From positions 62,001 through 126,000 of the forward strand of contig DUNU01000020.1 of assembly GCA_012839185.1 (NCBI GenBank): DNA of 64,000 bases. The letters run 5' to 3'. The notes beneath the pieces are model-generated. The model was not told where the DNA came from. It saw only the letters and a program-made list of their open reading frames with translations, and made no database searches. Shown here piece after piece: positions 1-9,189 of this stretch. Position numbers and translations under genes: made by a program. Positions within the stretch are counted from its first letter, which is position 1; each line of letters begins with the position of its first letter. This DNA is from Clostridiales bacterium (lineage in GTDB: Bacteria > Bacillota > Clostridia > Oscillospirales > Acutalibacteraceae).

Positions 1-1
1 G

Positions 2-121
2 ATTATAGAAAAAGAGGCTTTATCAAAGTCATGTAAAATCGTACCCGCAAAACTTGGCGAAAATATCGGCGATTATGCCGCCCTTTCGCTTGCATTATCG
101 AATGAAATACAGGTGATGTAA
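2..121 (+). CDS. C-terminal fragment, probable ROK-family sugar kinase or regulator (5' end outside window)
   Basis: An open frame enters from the left edge and ends in TAA at 119-121, overlapping the next gene's ATG by one base (TAATG). Only 39 residues are visible. The segment reading VPAKLGENIGDYAAL resembles the C-terminal glycine-rich strand-helix of ROK-family glucokinases and repressors, where a similar G-x-x-x-G-x-x-G/A-A-A pattern ends the fold. The tight overlap suggests translational coupling with the downstream phosphoesterase. The family call rests on this short tail only; the sugar specificity and whether it is a kinase or a repressor cannot be seen. Confidence 0.45.
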   Translation: MIEKEALSKSCKIVPAKLGENIGDYAALSLALSNEIQVM

Positions 122-966
122 TGAGTAAACTTAAATTTATTGTCTGGGGAGACCCGCAGGTTTCGGCAATAGACGAAACGCGTGCCAAAAATTTTGCCGC
201 CGCTTGTGCGGATGTAAGACTTGGAGACACCAAATATGACGCTACCGTTTTGGTCGGCGATATTACCGAATACGGCAGAATTGACGAATATCAGACCGTC
301 GCTCAGATACTTAATTCCATCGGCGAAAACGGCGGGAAAATCTTTTGCACTACCGGAAATCACGACATCCGACTTCGCAGGTACAAAAAGCAGATGATGC
401 GGTTTAATTCATTTTTAGCCTCTCTTGATAAGGGTGTTGTCGGCGAGGGTTCTCATTATTATTTTTCAACCCGCGTCAACGGCTATAAGTTTATCATCAT
501 GGGTAGCGACAGAGCAAGTTTTGAGGCGATGCATATTTCCAAAAAGCAGATTGAATGGATTGACAAACAGATTGCCGAAGAACAGGGGAAACCGGTTTTT
601 GTATTTAATCATCAGTGTTTGAAAGGCACAAACGGTCTGCCGATTACTTGGGGCGGTTTCGGTACTTGGCGAGGTTCGGTCGGTCGTCAGAATGATAAAC
701 TTCGTCCCGTATTTGAAAAGTACAAAAATGTTTATTTCATAACGGGTCATCTGCATTACGGTATGTCGGAATATAATATTGAAGACTACGGTGCGTTCAA
801 AGCAATTTCCGCCCCCACCGTCGGCGTAAGCAATCACGGCCCTTTTAAAGAAAACTCACAAGGATTGATTATCGAAGTTGACGAAAAAACCGTAACCATC
901 ACCCCCCGCCTCTTTGCCAAAGGCAAAAATGTGGAGGAATATATAAAGGTATTTGATATAGAATAA
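121..966 (+). CDS. Calcineurin-like metallophosphoesterase
   Basis: This 281-residue protein has the ordered metal-ligand motifs of the calcineurin-like phosphoesterase superfamily: WGDPQ near residue 9 (Asp11), VGDITEYG around 45-52, TGNHD at 78-82, FNHQ around 161-164 and GHLHYG near 209. Such enzymes bind a dinuclear metal centre and hydrolyse phosphomono- or phosphodiesters. No signal peptide or membrane segment is seen, so it is probably cytoplasmic. It follows the upstream ROK-like gene with a one-base overlap, which hints at a role in sugar-phosphate or nucleotide turnover, but the substrate is unknown. A second, longer and only distantly similar phosphoesterase lies at 28644-29993. 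Confidence 0.85.
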   Translation: MSKLKFIVWGDPQVSAIDETRAKNFAAACADVRLGDTKYDATVLVGDITEYGRIDEYQTVAQILNSIGENGGKIFCTTGNHDIRLRRYKKQMMRFNSFLASLDKGVVGEGSHYYFSTRVNGYKFIIMGSDRASFEAMHISKKQIEWIDKQIAEEQGKPVFVFNHQCLKGTNGLPITWGGFGTWRGSVGRQNDKLRPVFEKYKNVYFITGHLHYGMSEYNIEDYGAFKAISAPTVGVSNHGPFKENSQGLIIEVDEKTVTITPRLFAKGKNVEEYIKVFDIE

Positions 967-994
967 AAAACCGGCTTTATTTGCCGGTTTTCTT
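967..994. terminator. Bidirectional intrinsic terminator between phosphoesterase and pflA
   Basis: The 9-bp inverted repeat AAAACCGGC / GCCGGTTTT (967-975 and 983-991, loop 7 nt) has A-rich and T-rich flanks. It therefore works as a terminator for the plus-strand phosphoesterase and for the minus-strand fic-pflB-pflA operon, whose genes converge here. Confidence 0.85.
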
Positions 995-1010
995 ATCCGA
1001 TAAATGATTT

Positions 1011-1667
1011 TTACTCAAACAAATGCTCGACGGGGAAGTCAATCCCCATGTTTTCGTACTTTTCCTTGCATAGCAGGGAGAGAGGCAGGTATTCGATTTT
1101 TTCTACGCAGGAGTGCGTTTTTTTCATATTTTCAATGTCGGAATACGAAAAATCATCGTCATTGATTTTCGGAATAATGACTCTTCTGATCCAAGTTTTG
1201 ATATTCTTTTCTTCAAGTTTTTCAAGGAAATAAGTCGGTGCTGAAACAGAACATCCGACATATTTTTTGTACGCCTCGTCTGTTGAATATTTGTAATCAA
1301 GCAATACCAAATCAGCATTATTTAATAGTTCGTCTATATCGTCATTGTATATACAGCCCGATGTGTCCAGACAGGTGTGAATATTATTGTCATGCAGTTT
1401 TCTGAACACTTCGGCAACAAATTTCGCTTGATAAATCGGTTCACCGCCTGAGAAAGTCGCACCGCCGTCCTTGATATATTCTTTGTATCTGAGAATTTTC
1501 TCGACCAAATCATCGGCAGATATTGTCATTCCCACATTAAAATCCCATGTTTCGGGGTTATGACAGCATATGCAACGAAGCGGACAGCCTTGCATAAAAA
1601 CAACCGTGCGAAGACCGGGACCGTCGAGCGTGCCGAGACTTTGGAAAGAACTGATTTTTCCGTTCAT
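1011..1667 (-). CDS. pflA: Pyruvate formate-lyase-activating enzyme (radical SAM)
   Basis: This 218-residue protein carries the radical SAM cluster motif C-x3-C-x2-C at Cys28, Cys32 and Cys35 (GCPLRCICCHNPETW) and the SAM-binding FSGGEP motif. The N-terminal GTLDGPGLRTVVFMQGC is the conserved PFL-activase start. The enzyme uses a [4Fe-4S] cluster and SAM to abstract a hydrogen from the glycyl-radical glycine of PFL. The length is slightly short but complete for the family (about 240). Its ATG lies one base after the pflB stop, so the two genes are translated from one mRNA, and a terminator follows at 967-994. Confidence 0.96.
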   Translation of the reverse strand: MNGKISSFQSLGTLDGPGLRTVVFMQGCPLRCICCHNPETWDFNVGMTISADDLVEKILRYKEYIKDGGATFSGGEPIYQAKFVAEVFRKLHDNNIHTCLDTSGCIYNDDIDELLNNADLVLLDYKYSTDEAYKKYVGCSVSAPTYFLEKLEEKNIKTWIRRVIIPKINDDDFSYSDIENMKKTHSCVEKIEYLPLSLLCKEKYENMGIDFPVEHLFE

Positions 1668-1668
1668 A

Positions 1669-3897
1669 TCAGACAGTCAAATGGAAAGTACGCATAATAA
1701 CTTCCTTTTGCTGTTCGCGGGAAAGAGCGATAAAATTGACAGCATAACCGGATACTCGGATAGTCAGATTGGGGTATTCCGCAGGGTTTTCATACGCTTT
1801 CATCAGGGTTTCACGATTTAAGACATTTACGTTAAGATGATGAGCATCATGTGCAAAATATCCGTCAAGAAGGGATACGAGATTTACAATCCGTTCATTT
1901 TTGTCATGACCTAAAGCATCGGGAACAATGGAAAAAGTATTTGAAATACCATCCAGAGCAGCAGAGTAAGGCAGTTTTGAAACGGAATTAAGTGACGCAA
2001 GAGCACCGTTGGTTTCACGATTATGCATCGGATTTGCACCCGGAGCAAAAGGTTCCCCTTTCTTTCTTCTGTCGGGAGTTGCACCGGTCTTTTTGCCGTA
2101 AACGACATTGCTTGTAATCGTCAGAACGGAGAGAGTATGTTTTGCATTTCTGTATGTAGGAGTTTTGTGAAGCTCATTTCTGAAATTGATAATCATATTG
2201 CTTGCAATCTCGTCAACGCGATTATCGTCATTGCCGAATTTCGGGAAATCCCCTTTGGTATCAAAATCGACAATATATCCGTTTTCATCGCGAATCGGAG
2301 TAACTTTTGCATATTTAATGGCGGATAAACTGTCGGCAATTACGGACAAGCCTGCGATACCGAAAGCCATAAGTCGTTCAACATCGGTGTCGTGAAGAGC
2401 CATTTGCGTTTTTTCGTATGCATATTTATCGTGCATAAAGTGAATACAGTTCATGGTGTTCACGTAGAGTCTGCACAGCCATCTGAGGTATTCGTTAAAA
2501 CGGGATAAAACGGTGTTATAATCAAGAACATCATCGTCCATGACATCCATTTGCGGCCCGATTTTTGTGCCGAATACATTGTCATATCCGCCGTTAAGAG
2601 AGAGTAAAAGAAGTTTCGGGAGATTTGTTCTTGCTCCGAAAAATTGCATCTGCTTGCCGATTTTCATTGCCGATACACAGCAGGCAATGGCATAGTCATC
2701 GCCGTATCTCGGACGCATCAAATCGTCGTTTTCATATTGAATTGCATCTGTGTCGATGGACACCTTCGCACAGAATGATTTGAATTTTTCGGGCAGCGAA
2801 CGGCTCCAGAGAACAGTCAGATTCGGTTCCGGTGCAGATCCTAAATTGTAGAGAGTGTTTAATATTCTGTATGAAGATTTCGTAACCAAAGTCTTGTGAT
2901 TCAGACTCATTCCGCCGATACTTTCCGTTATCCACATCGGATCTCCACCGAAAAGTTCATTGTATTCGGGTGTTCTTAAATGACGGGCAGCACGAAGTTT
3001 TATAACTAAATCGTCAAACAATTCCTGAGCTTCTTCTTCAGTCAATATGCCGTTTTTTATATCCCTTTCGATATAAATGTCGAAAAATGACGCAGTTCTT
3101 CCGAAACTCATCGCCGCACCGTTTTGCTCCTTGTTTGCCGCAAGATAGGCAAAATATGTCCATTGAACAGCTTCTTTAGCATTTTGTGCGGGTTGACTTA
3201 TGTCATATCCGTAAATCTGAGCCATTTCCTTGAGTTTTTTAAGGAAATCAATCTGAGAATAAAGCTCCTCGCTTAAACGGATATTGTCCACATCCATAAG
3301 ATTGTCGGCAAGTTTTTTCTTGTCTTCAATCTTGCATTCAATAAGATAATCAACACCGTAAAGAGCAACACGACGATAGTCGCCGATAATGCGACCTCTG
3401 CCGTATGCGTCGGGAAGTCCCGTTAACAGTCCGCAGTGACGTGCCGCCTTCATCTCGTCTGTATAAATGCGGAATACACCGTCATTATGTGTTGTTCGAT
3501 ACTTAAAATATTCTTCAATTTTTTCGGATAATTTATAACCGTAACTCTCACAAGCAGAGCGAGCCATACGAATACCGCCGAATGGATTTACTCCTCTTTT
3601 AAGCGGTTCGTCGGTTTGAAATCCGACAATAATATCCTCATCGGTCAAATATCCCGCAGGGTAGTTGCAAAGCGATGAAACGGTGGATGTGTCAATTGAC
3701 AAAACACCGCCGTTTTCTCTCTCCTGTTTCTTTAATTCTTCAAACCGGGCAAGAGCACGCTTTGTTCTCTCGGTTGCACCGCATAAGAAACTTTCGTCAC
3801 CTGTATAAGACATGATATTCTTGTCTATGAAATCACGGACATCAATTTTTTCAGTCCAGATACCCTTATTAAATCCCTGCCATTGATTATATTTCAT
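1669..3897 (-). CDS. pflB: Pyruvate formate-lyase (formate C-acetyltransferase)
   Basis: PFL converts pyruvate and CoA into acetyl-CoA and formate under anaerobic conditions. The 742 residues match the family length of about 740-760. The adjacent catalytic cysteines are Cys406-Cys407 in the motif AIACCVSAM, and the glycyl radical site is Gly717 in RVSGYAVNF near the C terminus. The gene starts 4 bp inside the end of fic (ATGA overlap) and ends 1 bp before pflA, forming a compact three-gene operon. Clean PFL motifs argue against a glycerol or choline dehydratase subtype of glycyl radical enzyme. It indicates mixed-acid fermentation in a strict or facultative anaerobe. Confidence 0.97.
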   Translation of the reverse strand: MKYNQWQGFNKGIWTEKIDVRDFIDKNIMSYTGDESFLCGATERTKRALARFEELKKQERENGGVLSIDTSTVSSLCNYPAGYLTDEDIIVGFQTDEPLKRGVNPFGGIRMARSACESYGYKLSEKIEEYFKYRTTHNDGVFRIYTDEMKAARHCGLLTGLPDAYGRGRIIGDYRRVALYGVDYLIECKIEDKKKLADNLMDVDNIRLSEELYSQIDFLKKLKEMAQIYGYDISQPAQNAKEAVQWTYFAYLAANKEQNGAAMSFGRTASFFDIYIERDIKNGILTEEEAQELFDDLVIKLRAARHLRTPEYNELFGGDPMWITESIGGMSLNHKTLVTKSSYRILNTLYNLGSAPEPNLTVLWSRSLPEKFKSFCAKVSIDTDAIQYENDDLMRPRYGDDYAIACCVSAMKIGKQMQFFGARTNLPKLLLLSLNGGYDNVFGTKIGPQMDVMDDDVLDYNTVLSRFNEYLRWLCRLYVNTMNCIHFMHDKYAYEKTQMALHDTDVERLMAFGIAGLSVIADSLSAIKYAKVTPIRDENGYIVDFDTKGDFPKFGNDDNRVDEIASNMIINFRNELHKTPTYRNAKHTLSVLTITSNVVYGKKTGATPDRRKKGEPFAPGANPMHNRETNGALASLNSVSKLPYSAALDGISNTFSIVPDALGHDKNERIVNLVSLLDGYFAHDAHHLNVNVLNRETLMKAYENPAEYPNLTIRVSGYAVNFIALSREQQKEVIMRTFHLTV

Positions 3898-4517
3898 AAC
3901 TGACCTCCGAAATTTTCGTCACTTAAAATGTGGGTATAGTAACCTTCGTAGTAGTAACTGTGGTCTATACCTTTCATAAATACTTCTCGACTGTTTATAT
4001 CATTTGTTAATGCTTTTTTCAGTACATGTTTGATTTCAATATCTCGGACAACACTCCGTTCCATTGCAAGCAAATAATCCTCTTTGTCAACTTTGCTCCA
4101 ATCAATAACAACGTTAATGTTCTTTTTCAAAATTAGGTCAAGCCAGATACGAGTAGCTCTGCCGTTCCCCTCTCGAAAAGGGTGAGCAACATTCATCTCG
4201 ACATACTTTTCAATGATTTCGTCAAAAGTTGACTGTGGCATTTTTTCTATATTTTCAAGTGCTGGAGTTAAATACATTACCGGTGCAAATCTGAAATTTC
4301 TTTTTGAAATATCAACGTTTCTGATTTTTCCGGCGAAAAAGTAAATATCTTCAAATAGGTATTTATGTATCGCTTTCAGAGTTTCTACTGTACCCGCTTC
4401 CAGCGAATCTAACATCCCGCTTTCAAAAAGTTGCACAGCCTTTTGTTTGCTTATACGTTCTTCTTCTTTTGCCAATAAAATCGCATCTTGAATATTCAGT
4501 TTATTTTCAAGAATCAT
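3894..4517 (-). CDS. Fic-domain AMP-transferase-like protein, class III autoinhibited type
   Basis: The 207-residue protein has the complete Fic catalytic motif [12 protein letters not shown] at 112-123, including the catalytic His112 and the anion-binding GNGR loop. Near the C terminus SYYYEG (Ser187, Glu191, Gly192) matches the S-x3-E-G inhibitory motif that class III Fic proteins such as Neisseria NmFic carry on a C-terminal helix; its glutamate blocks productive ATP binding until relieved. Known class III members AMPylate proteins (NmFic modifies GyrB/ParE). Here the gene is the first of an operon with pflB and pflA and overlaps pflB by 4 bp. No separate antitoxin gene is seen. The target is unknown; a link to PFL is inference from gene order only. 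Confidence 0.9.
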   Translation of the reverse strand: MILENKLNIQDAILLAKEEERISKQKAVQLFESGMLDSLEAGTVETLKAIHKYLFEDIYFFAGKIRNVDISKRNFRFAPVMYLTPALENIEKMPQSTFDEIIEKYVEMNVAHPFREGNGRATRIWLDLILKKNINVVIDWSKVDKEDYLLAMERSVVRDIEIKHVLKKALTNDINSREVFMKGIDHSYYYEGYYTHILSDENFGGQL

Positions 4518-4545
4518 ATTATTTCTCCAAATACATCATTAACTT

Positions 4546-4575
4546 ATTATACCCCGAAAGCAGGTGTTTTGTCAA
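4546..4575 (-). promoter_or_regulatory. Sigma-A-type promoter of fic-pflB-pflA
   Basis: On the minus strand TTGACA (4570-4575) and TATAAT (4546-4551) are separated by 18 bp. Transcription would start about 20 bp before the fic ATG, behind a GGAGAAA ribosome site. Confidence 0.8.
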
Positions 4576-4597
4576 TGGATTTTATCTTTAATTTCTC

Positions 4598-4626
4598 TTG
4601 ACATTCTTGCTTATATATTGTATAAT
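4598..4626 (+). promoter_or_regulatory. Consensus sigma-A promoter of miaB
   Basis: TTGACA (4598-4603), a 17-bp spacer and TATAAT (4621-4626) match the consensus at every position. It is back-to-back with the fic promoter: the two -35 boxes are 22 bp apart. Transcription should start near 4633, which argues against an ATG start of miaB at 4637. Confidence 0.88.
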
Positions 4627-4660
4627 AAAATGAATTATGCGAAAATGGGAGGGATGTTCC

Positions 4661-6046
4661 TTGACGACGGATTTCAATGCACAAAGCGACAATATCGAAC
4701 GGGTTAAAATGATATTGGAGGCAAAATATAATCGTCCTGTTTACGCTTTTGTGCATACATACGGTTGTCAGGGAAACGTATCCGACAGTGAGAGAATAAA
4801 GGGTATTCTGAAAGCCTGTGGTTATGATTTTGTCGACAGTCCCGAGGAAGCGGATTTGGTGCTTTTCAATACCTGTGCGGTTCGTGAACATGCAGAGGAC
4901 AGAGTATTCGGCAATGTCGGTGCTTTGAAAAATATAAAAGAAAAACGTCGTGATATGATAATCGCTCTTTGCGGTTGTATGATGCAGCAGCAACATATTG
5001 CCGATAAGATAAAAAAAAGCTATCCGTATGTCAATCTCGTTTTCGGCACAAATCACGCACACAAACTTCCCGAAATGTTGTACAGAGTGTTAAACGGCAA
5101 ACGGACTTTCGATATAAGTGAGCCGAAAAAAGACATAGTTGAAGGCTTGCCAACGGTTCGTGACAGAGCGTTTAAGGCTTGGCTTCCTATTATGTACGGT
5201 TGTGATAATTTCTGCTCATATTGCATTGTTCCTTATGTCCGTGGTCGTGAATGTTCAAGAAAGAGCGAGGATATTATAAAAGAAGCAAAAGAGCTTATTG
5301 CAAACGGTGCAAAAGATATAACTCTGCTCGGTCAAAATGTAAATTCCTACGGTAAGGGTTTGTATGAGGATATTAACTTTTCTCAGCTGCTCCGAAAAAT
5401 AAATGCTCTGCCCGGAGATTTTATTATACGCTTTATGACTTCGCATCCGAAAGACTGTTCAAAAGAACTTCTTGATACGATGCGGGATTGTGAAAAGGTT
5501 GCCCGACACCTTCATCTTCCTTTCCAGAGCGGTAACAATCGTGTATTAAAAGATATGAACCGTCACTACACCGCTGAGCAATATCTTGAACTTGTCAGAT
5601 ATGCAAGAGAGATTATGCCGGATTTGGCAATCACTTCGGATGTCATTGTCGGTTTTCCCAATGAAACATATGAAGAATTTTGTGATACGCTCAAACTCAT
5701 TGAAAAAGTTAAGTTTACGAGTTTATTCACATTTATTTATTCCAAAAGAACGGGTACCGCTGCGGCAAAGATGATTGATGTGAATACTCGCGAGGAAAAA
5801 GCTAAGCGTATGCGTGAACTTCTTGATTTACAGGAGAGCATTGCTCAGGAAAGAACGGCAAGCTATGTCGGGCAAACAATCAGCGTGTTGGTCGAGGAGA
5901 CCGACGGCAAAGGGATGTTGGTCGGTCGGACAAATGACAATATAACAATCCGATTTGAGGGCGATGAAAAACTTGTCGGCACCATCCGGAATGTCTGTGT
6001 GATAGAAGCATTAAGCTGGATAGTAAAAGGTAAAATTGCCGAATAG
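4661..6046 (+). CDS. miaB: tRNA-2-methylthio-N6-dimethylallyladenosine synthase (MiaB)
   Basis: MiaB is a radical SAM methylthiotransferase that adds the 2-methylthio group to i6A37 of tRNAs. It has the N-terminal UPF0004 domain (TYGCQGNVSDSERI, NTCAVREHAEDRVFG, LCGCMMQQ, supplying three cysteines for the auxiliary cluster), the radical SAM motif CDNFCSYCIVPYVRGRE, and a C-terminal TRAM domain. I place the start at TTG 4661 because GGGAGGG (4647-4653) sits 7 nt upstream. An in-frame ATG at 4637 would lie only about 4 nt from the predicted transcription start and has no ribosome site. The protein is then 461 residues. miaA, which makes the i6A substrate, is downstream at 12778. Confidence 0.95.
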   Translation: MTTDFNAQSDNIERVKMILEAKYNRPVYAFVHTYGCQGNVSDSERIKGILKACGYDFVDSPEEADLVLFNTCAVREHAEDRVFGNVGALKNIKEKRRDMIIALCGCMMQQQHIADKIKKSYPYVNLVFGTNHAHKLPEMLYRVLNGKRTFDISEPKKDIVEGLPTVRDRAFKAWLPIMYGCDNFCSYCIVPYVRGRECSRKSEDIIKEAKELIANGAKDITLLGQNVNSYGKGLYEDINFSQLLRKINALPGDFIIRFMTSHPKDCSKELLDTMRDCEKVARHLHLPFQSGNNRVLKDMNRHYTAEQYLELVRYAREIMPDLAITSDVIVGFPNETYEEFCDTLKLIEKVKFTSLFTFIYSKRTGTAAAKMIDVNTREEKAKRMRELLDLQESIAQERTASYVGQTISVLVEETDGKGMLVGRTNDNITIRFEGDEKLVGTIRNVCVIEALSWIVKGKIAE

Positions 6047-6074
6047 GCAGTGAATATATTTTAGGAGAAAAACA

Positions 6075-6488
6075 ATGGATGTAATTAAAATTACAAGAGA
6101 ATTAGGTGCTGCTTTGCAGAAAGATGAAAGATACTTGAAGTATGCAGAAGCACAGAAAGCAGCTGAAGACGATGTTGCCGTAAAAGAACTTTACGACAAA
6201 CTTACTTTCACTCAGATGGCTTATCAGCAGGAAATGGGTAATGATGAACCCAATGAAGAAGCTCTCAGCAAAATGGAAGCTGATTTTCAGGCAACTTACG
6301 GCGAACTTGCCTCTAATGAAACAATGCAGAAGTTTGATGCAGCTCGTGCCGAACTTGACGAGCTTATGAACTACATTATGCAGATTCTTACTCTCTGCAT
6401 TCAGGGCGAAGATCCCGCTACTTGCGAGCCTGTTCCCGAAACACACGAATGCGGCGGAAGTTGTTCATCTTGTGCAGGCTGCCCGTAA
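6075..6488 (+). CDS. YlbF/YmcA-family protein with cysteine-rich tail
   Basis: The 137-residue helical protein matches the YlbF/YmcA family, whose Bacillus members form a complex with YaaT that influences RNase Y-dependent mRNA processing, competence and biofilm formation and can carry iron-sulfur clusters. The first ~110 residues are amphipathic helices. The last ~30 contain seven cysteines, ending in a closely spaced CGGSC-SSC-AGC pattern that looks like a metal or Fe-S binding tail. It lies 28 bp after miaB behind a TTAGGAG ribosome site and 101 bp before mutS. The family call is firm; the function in this organism is inferred. Confidence 0.8.
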   Translation: MDVIKITRELGAALQKDERYLKYAEAQKAAEDDVAVKELYDKLTFTQMAYQQEMGNDEPNEEALSKMEADFQATYGELASNETMQKFDAARAELDELMNYIMQILTLCIQGEDPATCEPVPETHECGGSCSSCAGCP

Positions 6489-6520
6489 TTTAAGTTATAG
6501 TCAAGAACTAAATAGTGTAT

Positions 6521-6556
6521 GGTTAAGGTGAAAATTGATATGATTTTCCCTTAACC
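6521..6556 (+). other. Long intergenic hairpin between ylbF-like gene and mutS
   Basis: GGTTAAGG-T-GAAAAT at 6521-6535 pairs with ATTTTC-CCTTAACC at 6543-6556 around a 7-nt loop, with one bulged base. No T-run follows, so it is not a classical intrinsic terminator. It could be an RNA-processing or stability element, or a weak terminator separating mutS from the miaB transcript. Confidence 0.5.
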
Positions 6557-6589
6557 GCACTGAACTTTAATTAACAAAAGGAGTTTGCT

Positions 6590-9169
6590 ATGTCTCTCTC
6601 GCCGATGATGGAGCAATATATGAAGACAAAGCAAGAAAACCCCGGTACACTTTTGTTTTACCGTCTGGGTGATTTCTATGAAATGTTCTTCGATGATGCA
6701 AAAACAGCGGCACGGGAGCTTGACCTTGTGTTGACAGGTCGAGATTGCGGACTTGAGGAGAAAGCACCGATGTGCGGTGTTCCGTTTCACAGTGCAGACT
6801 CATATATTGCACGACTCGTTGCAAAGGGTTATAAAGTCGCTATATGTGAGCAAATGGAGGAAGCGAGTGAGGCAAAAGGACTGGTACGCCGTGAAGTAGT
6901 CAGAATTTGCACTCCCGGAACGGCGATTGATTCTTCAATGCTTGATGAGGGAAAGAATAATTATCTTTGCACGGTTATCAAGCGTTCCGGTGTTTACGGA
7001 TTATGTTTTGCCGATGCGTCCACCGGTCAGTTTCATGTAATGTTTTCCGATTCGGTTTCTCGTGTAATTGCCGAGATTTCCAAATTTTCACCTTCCGAGA
7101 TGATATTGAATATCGAAGCAAAGACGGATAAAAAAATTGTTGAATACATAAAACTTGCTTCTCATTTAAGCGTAAACGAAGATGCGTCCAATGTTGATGA
7201 TTTGTTAAACTCTGCAAAAGAGTATTTTGATATATCCGAACTTGACCTTATTGATAAGCCGACTGCGATTGAAGCTTTGGGTGCGACGATATTGTATCTT
7301 AAAAATACACAACGTACGGAAAAGATAAACGTTTCATCCGTTGAAGTTTTGGGTGCGGAAAAAAATATGTCGCTTGACCCGACGGCACGCAGAAATCTTG
7401 AACTTACCGAAGCTTTGTTCCAAAAGGGTACAAAAGGTACGCTTCTCTGGGTGCTTGACAAGACAAAAACTGCACCCGGAAAAAGATTGTTAAGAGCAGT
7501 TGTTGAACAGCCTTTGTTGTCCGTAAAAGATATTCTCGCACGCCAGAATGCTGTTGCTGAGATGTATTCGGACACAAGACTTCGTGTTGAAATTACAGAA
7601 CTGCTTTCGGGAATAAACGATTTTGAGCGTATTCTCACGCGTGTGGTATATGGTACTGCAAATGCAAAAGAACTTAAAACCTTGTCTCAGGCATTCCGCT
7701 ATTTACCGCATATAAAATCACTTCTCGCTTCAACAAGCTCAAATGCTCTTAAGGATATTTATGAAAACATTGACGAGCTTAATGATGTTGCGGATATTAT
7801 TGATGCGGCTTTGGTTGACGAACCTCCGCTTTCCGTCCGTGACGGCGGAATGATCCGTGCGGGATATAATGACGAGCTTGACGAGTTGGTGAGCATAGTT
7901 ACCGGCGGAAAAGACTATCTTGCAAAGATTGAAGAAGAAGAACGCCAGAGAACGGGAATACCGAAACTGAAAATCGGATATAATCGGGTATTCGGTTATT
8001 ATATCGAAGTTACAAATTCGTATAAAGATATGGTGCCCGAAGATTATACAAGAAAACAGACATTAACTAATTCCGAGCGTTTTATTACCGGTGAACTTAA
8101 AGATATTGAATCCAAGGTCTTGGGTGCGAAAGAACGCATTGACAGGCTGGAGTTTGAAATATTTACTGCAATTCGAGAAAGAGTGGCAGGCGAGAAAATC
8201 CGCATTGAAAAGACTGCTCATAATATTGCTAATCTTGACGTATTTTGTTCGCTTGCGGCAACCGCAGTTGAAAACGGCTTTGTAAGACCGGATGTTGATA
8301 TGTCTGATGAGATAATTATCGAAGACGGTTTTCATCCCGTTGTTGCAAAGGCACTTGATCCTAGCAGCCCGTTTGTACCCAATGACACAAGATTAAACTC
8401 AAAAGATTGCAAGATTGCACTTGTTACGGGACCGAATATGGCGGGCAAATCGACATATATGCGTCAGGTTGCTTTGATAGTAATTTTAGCTCAAATCGGT
8501 TCCTTTGTTCCCGCAAAATCAGCTAAGATAGGTATTGTTGACAACATTTTCACGCGTGTCGGTGCGAGTGATGATCTGATGGCAGGCAAAAGTACCTTTA
8601 TGACTGAAATGCTTGAGGTAAGTTCTATCCTTAAACACGCCACAAAACGCAGTCTAATCATATTGGACGAGGTCGGCAGAGGAACATCCACTTTTGACGG
8701 TATGAGTATTGCGCAGGCGGTAATTGAATATATTGCATTGAAAATCGGTGCAAAGACGATGTTTGCAACTCATTATCATGAGCTTACCGATTTGGAAGGT
8801 CAGATTCCGGGACTTAAGAATTTTACCATTGCCGTAAAAAAACGCAAGGATGAAATTATATTTTTACGAAAAATCATTGAAGGACCGGCTGACGGAAGTT
8901 ACGGTATTGATGTCGCGAAACTTGCAGATTTGCCGAAAGAAGTGCTTAAAAGAGCCAGAACGATATTACGTGATCTGGAAAAGATTGATTTTGGAACACG
9001 GGAAATAAGAGTCGGAGAAATTGATGATTTTGACGAACAGACAACGCTTGAAGATAATGCAAAAGAGGATATTATCAACGAGCTTAAATTGATTGAGCCT
9101 TATTCAATGAATCCGATTGAAGCACTTTCATATCTTAATGAACTTAAAGAAAGAGTAAAAACACTTTAA
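6590..9169 (+). CDS. mutS: DNA mismatch repair protein MutS
   Basis: MutS recognises mismatches and recruits MutL. At 859 residues it has the normal length of MutS1. The N-terminal mismatch-binding wedge FYEMFFDDA lies near residue 28, with the clamp and lever region in the middle. The ATPase domain has Walker A GPNMAGKST at 614-622 and Walker B ILDEVGRGTSTFDG near 690-705, followed by the THYHEL motif. The ATG has an AAAGGAG ribosome site. mutL follows after two unrelated genes. Confidence 0.98.
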   Translation: MSLSPMMEQYMKTKQENPGTLLFYRLGDFYEMFFDDAKTAARELDLVLTGRDCGLEEKAPMCGVPFHSADSYIARLVAKGYKVAICEQMEEASEAKGLVRREVVRICTPGTAIDSSMLDEGKNNYLCTVIKRSGVYGLCFADASTGQFHVMFSDSVSRVIAEISKFSPSEMILNIEAKTDKKIVEYIKLASHLSVNEDASNVDDLLNSAKEYFDISELDLIDKPTAIEALGATILYLKNTQRTEKINVSSVEVLGAEKNMSLDPTARRNLELTEALFQKGTKGTLLWVLDKTKTAPGKRLLRAVVEQPLLSVKDILARQNAVAEMYSDTRLRVEITELLSGINDFERILTRVVYGTANAKELKTLSQAFRYLPHIKSLLASTSSNALKDIYENIDELNDVADIIDAALVDEPPLSVRDGGMIRAGYNDELDELVSIVTGGKDYLAKIEEEERQRTGIPKLKIGYNRVFGYYIEVTNSYKDMVPEDYTRKQTLTNSERFITGELKDIESKVLGAKERIDRLEFEIFTAIRERVAGEKIRIEKTAHNIANLDVFCSLAATAVENGFVRPDVDMSDEIIIEDGFHPVVAKALDPSSPFVPNDTRLNSKDCKIALVTGPNMAGKSTYMRQVALIVILAQIGSFVPAKSAKIGIVDNIFTRVGASDDLMAGKSTFMTEMLEVSSILKHATKRSLIILDEVGRGTSTFDGMSIAQAVIEYIALKIGAKTMFATHYHELTDLEGQIPGLKNFTIAVKKRKDEIIFLRKIIEGPADGSYGIDVAKLADLPKEVLKRARTILRDLEKIDFGTREIRVGEIDDFDEQTTLEDNAKEDIINELKLIEPYSMNPIEALSYLNELKERVKTL

Positions 9170-9189
9170 TTGATAAGCGAGGAATTGTG

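Noticed and set aside
4547..5062. 171-codon minus-strand frame overlapping the miaB 5' end
   Set aside because: It lies opposite a confident miaB and across both promoters; composition is not protein-like.
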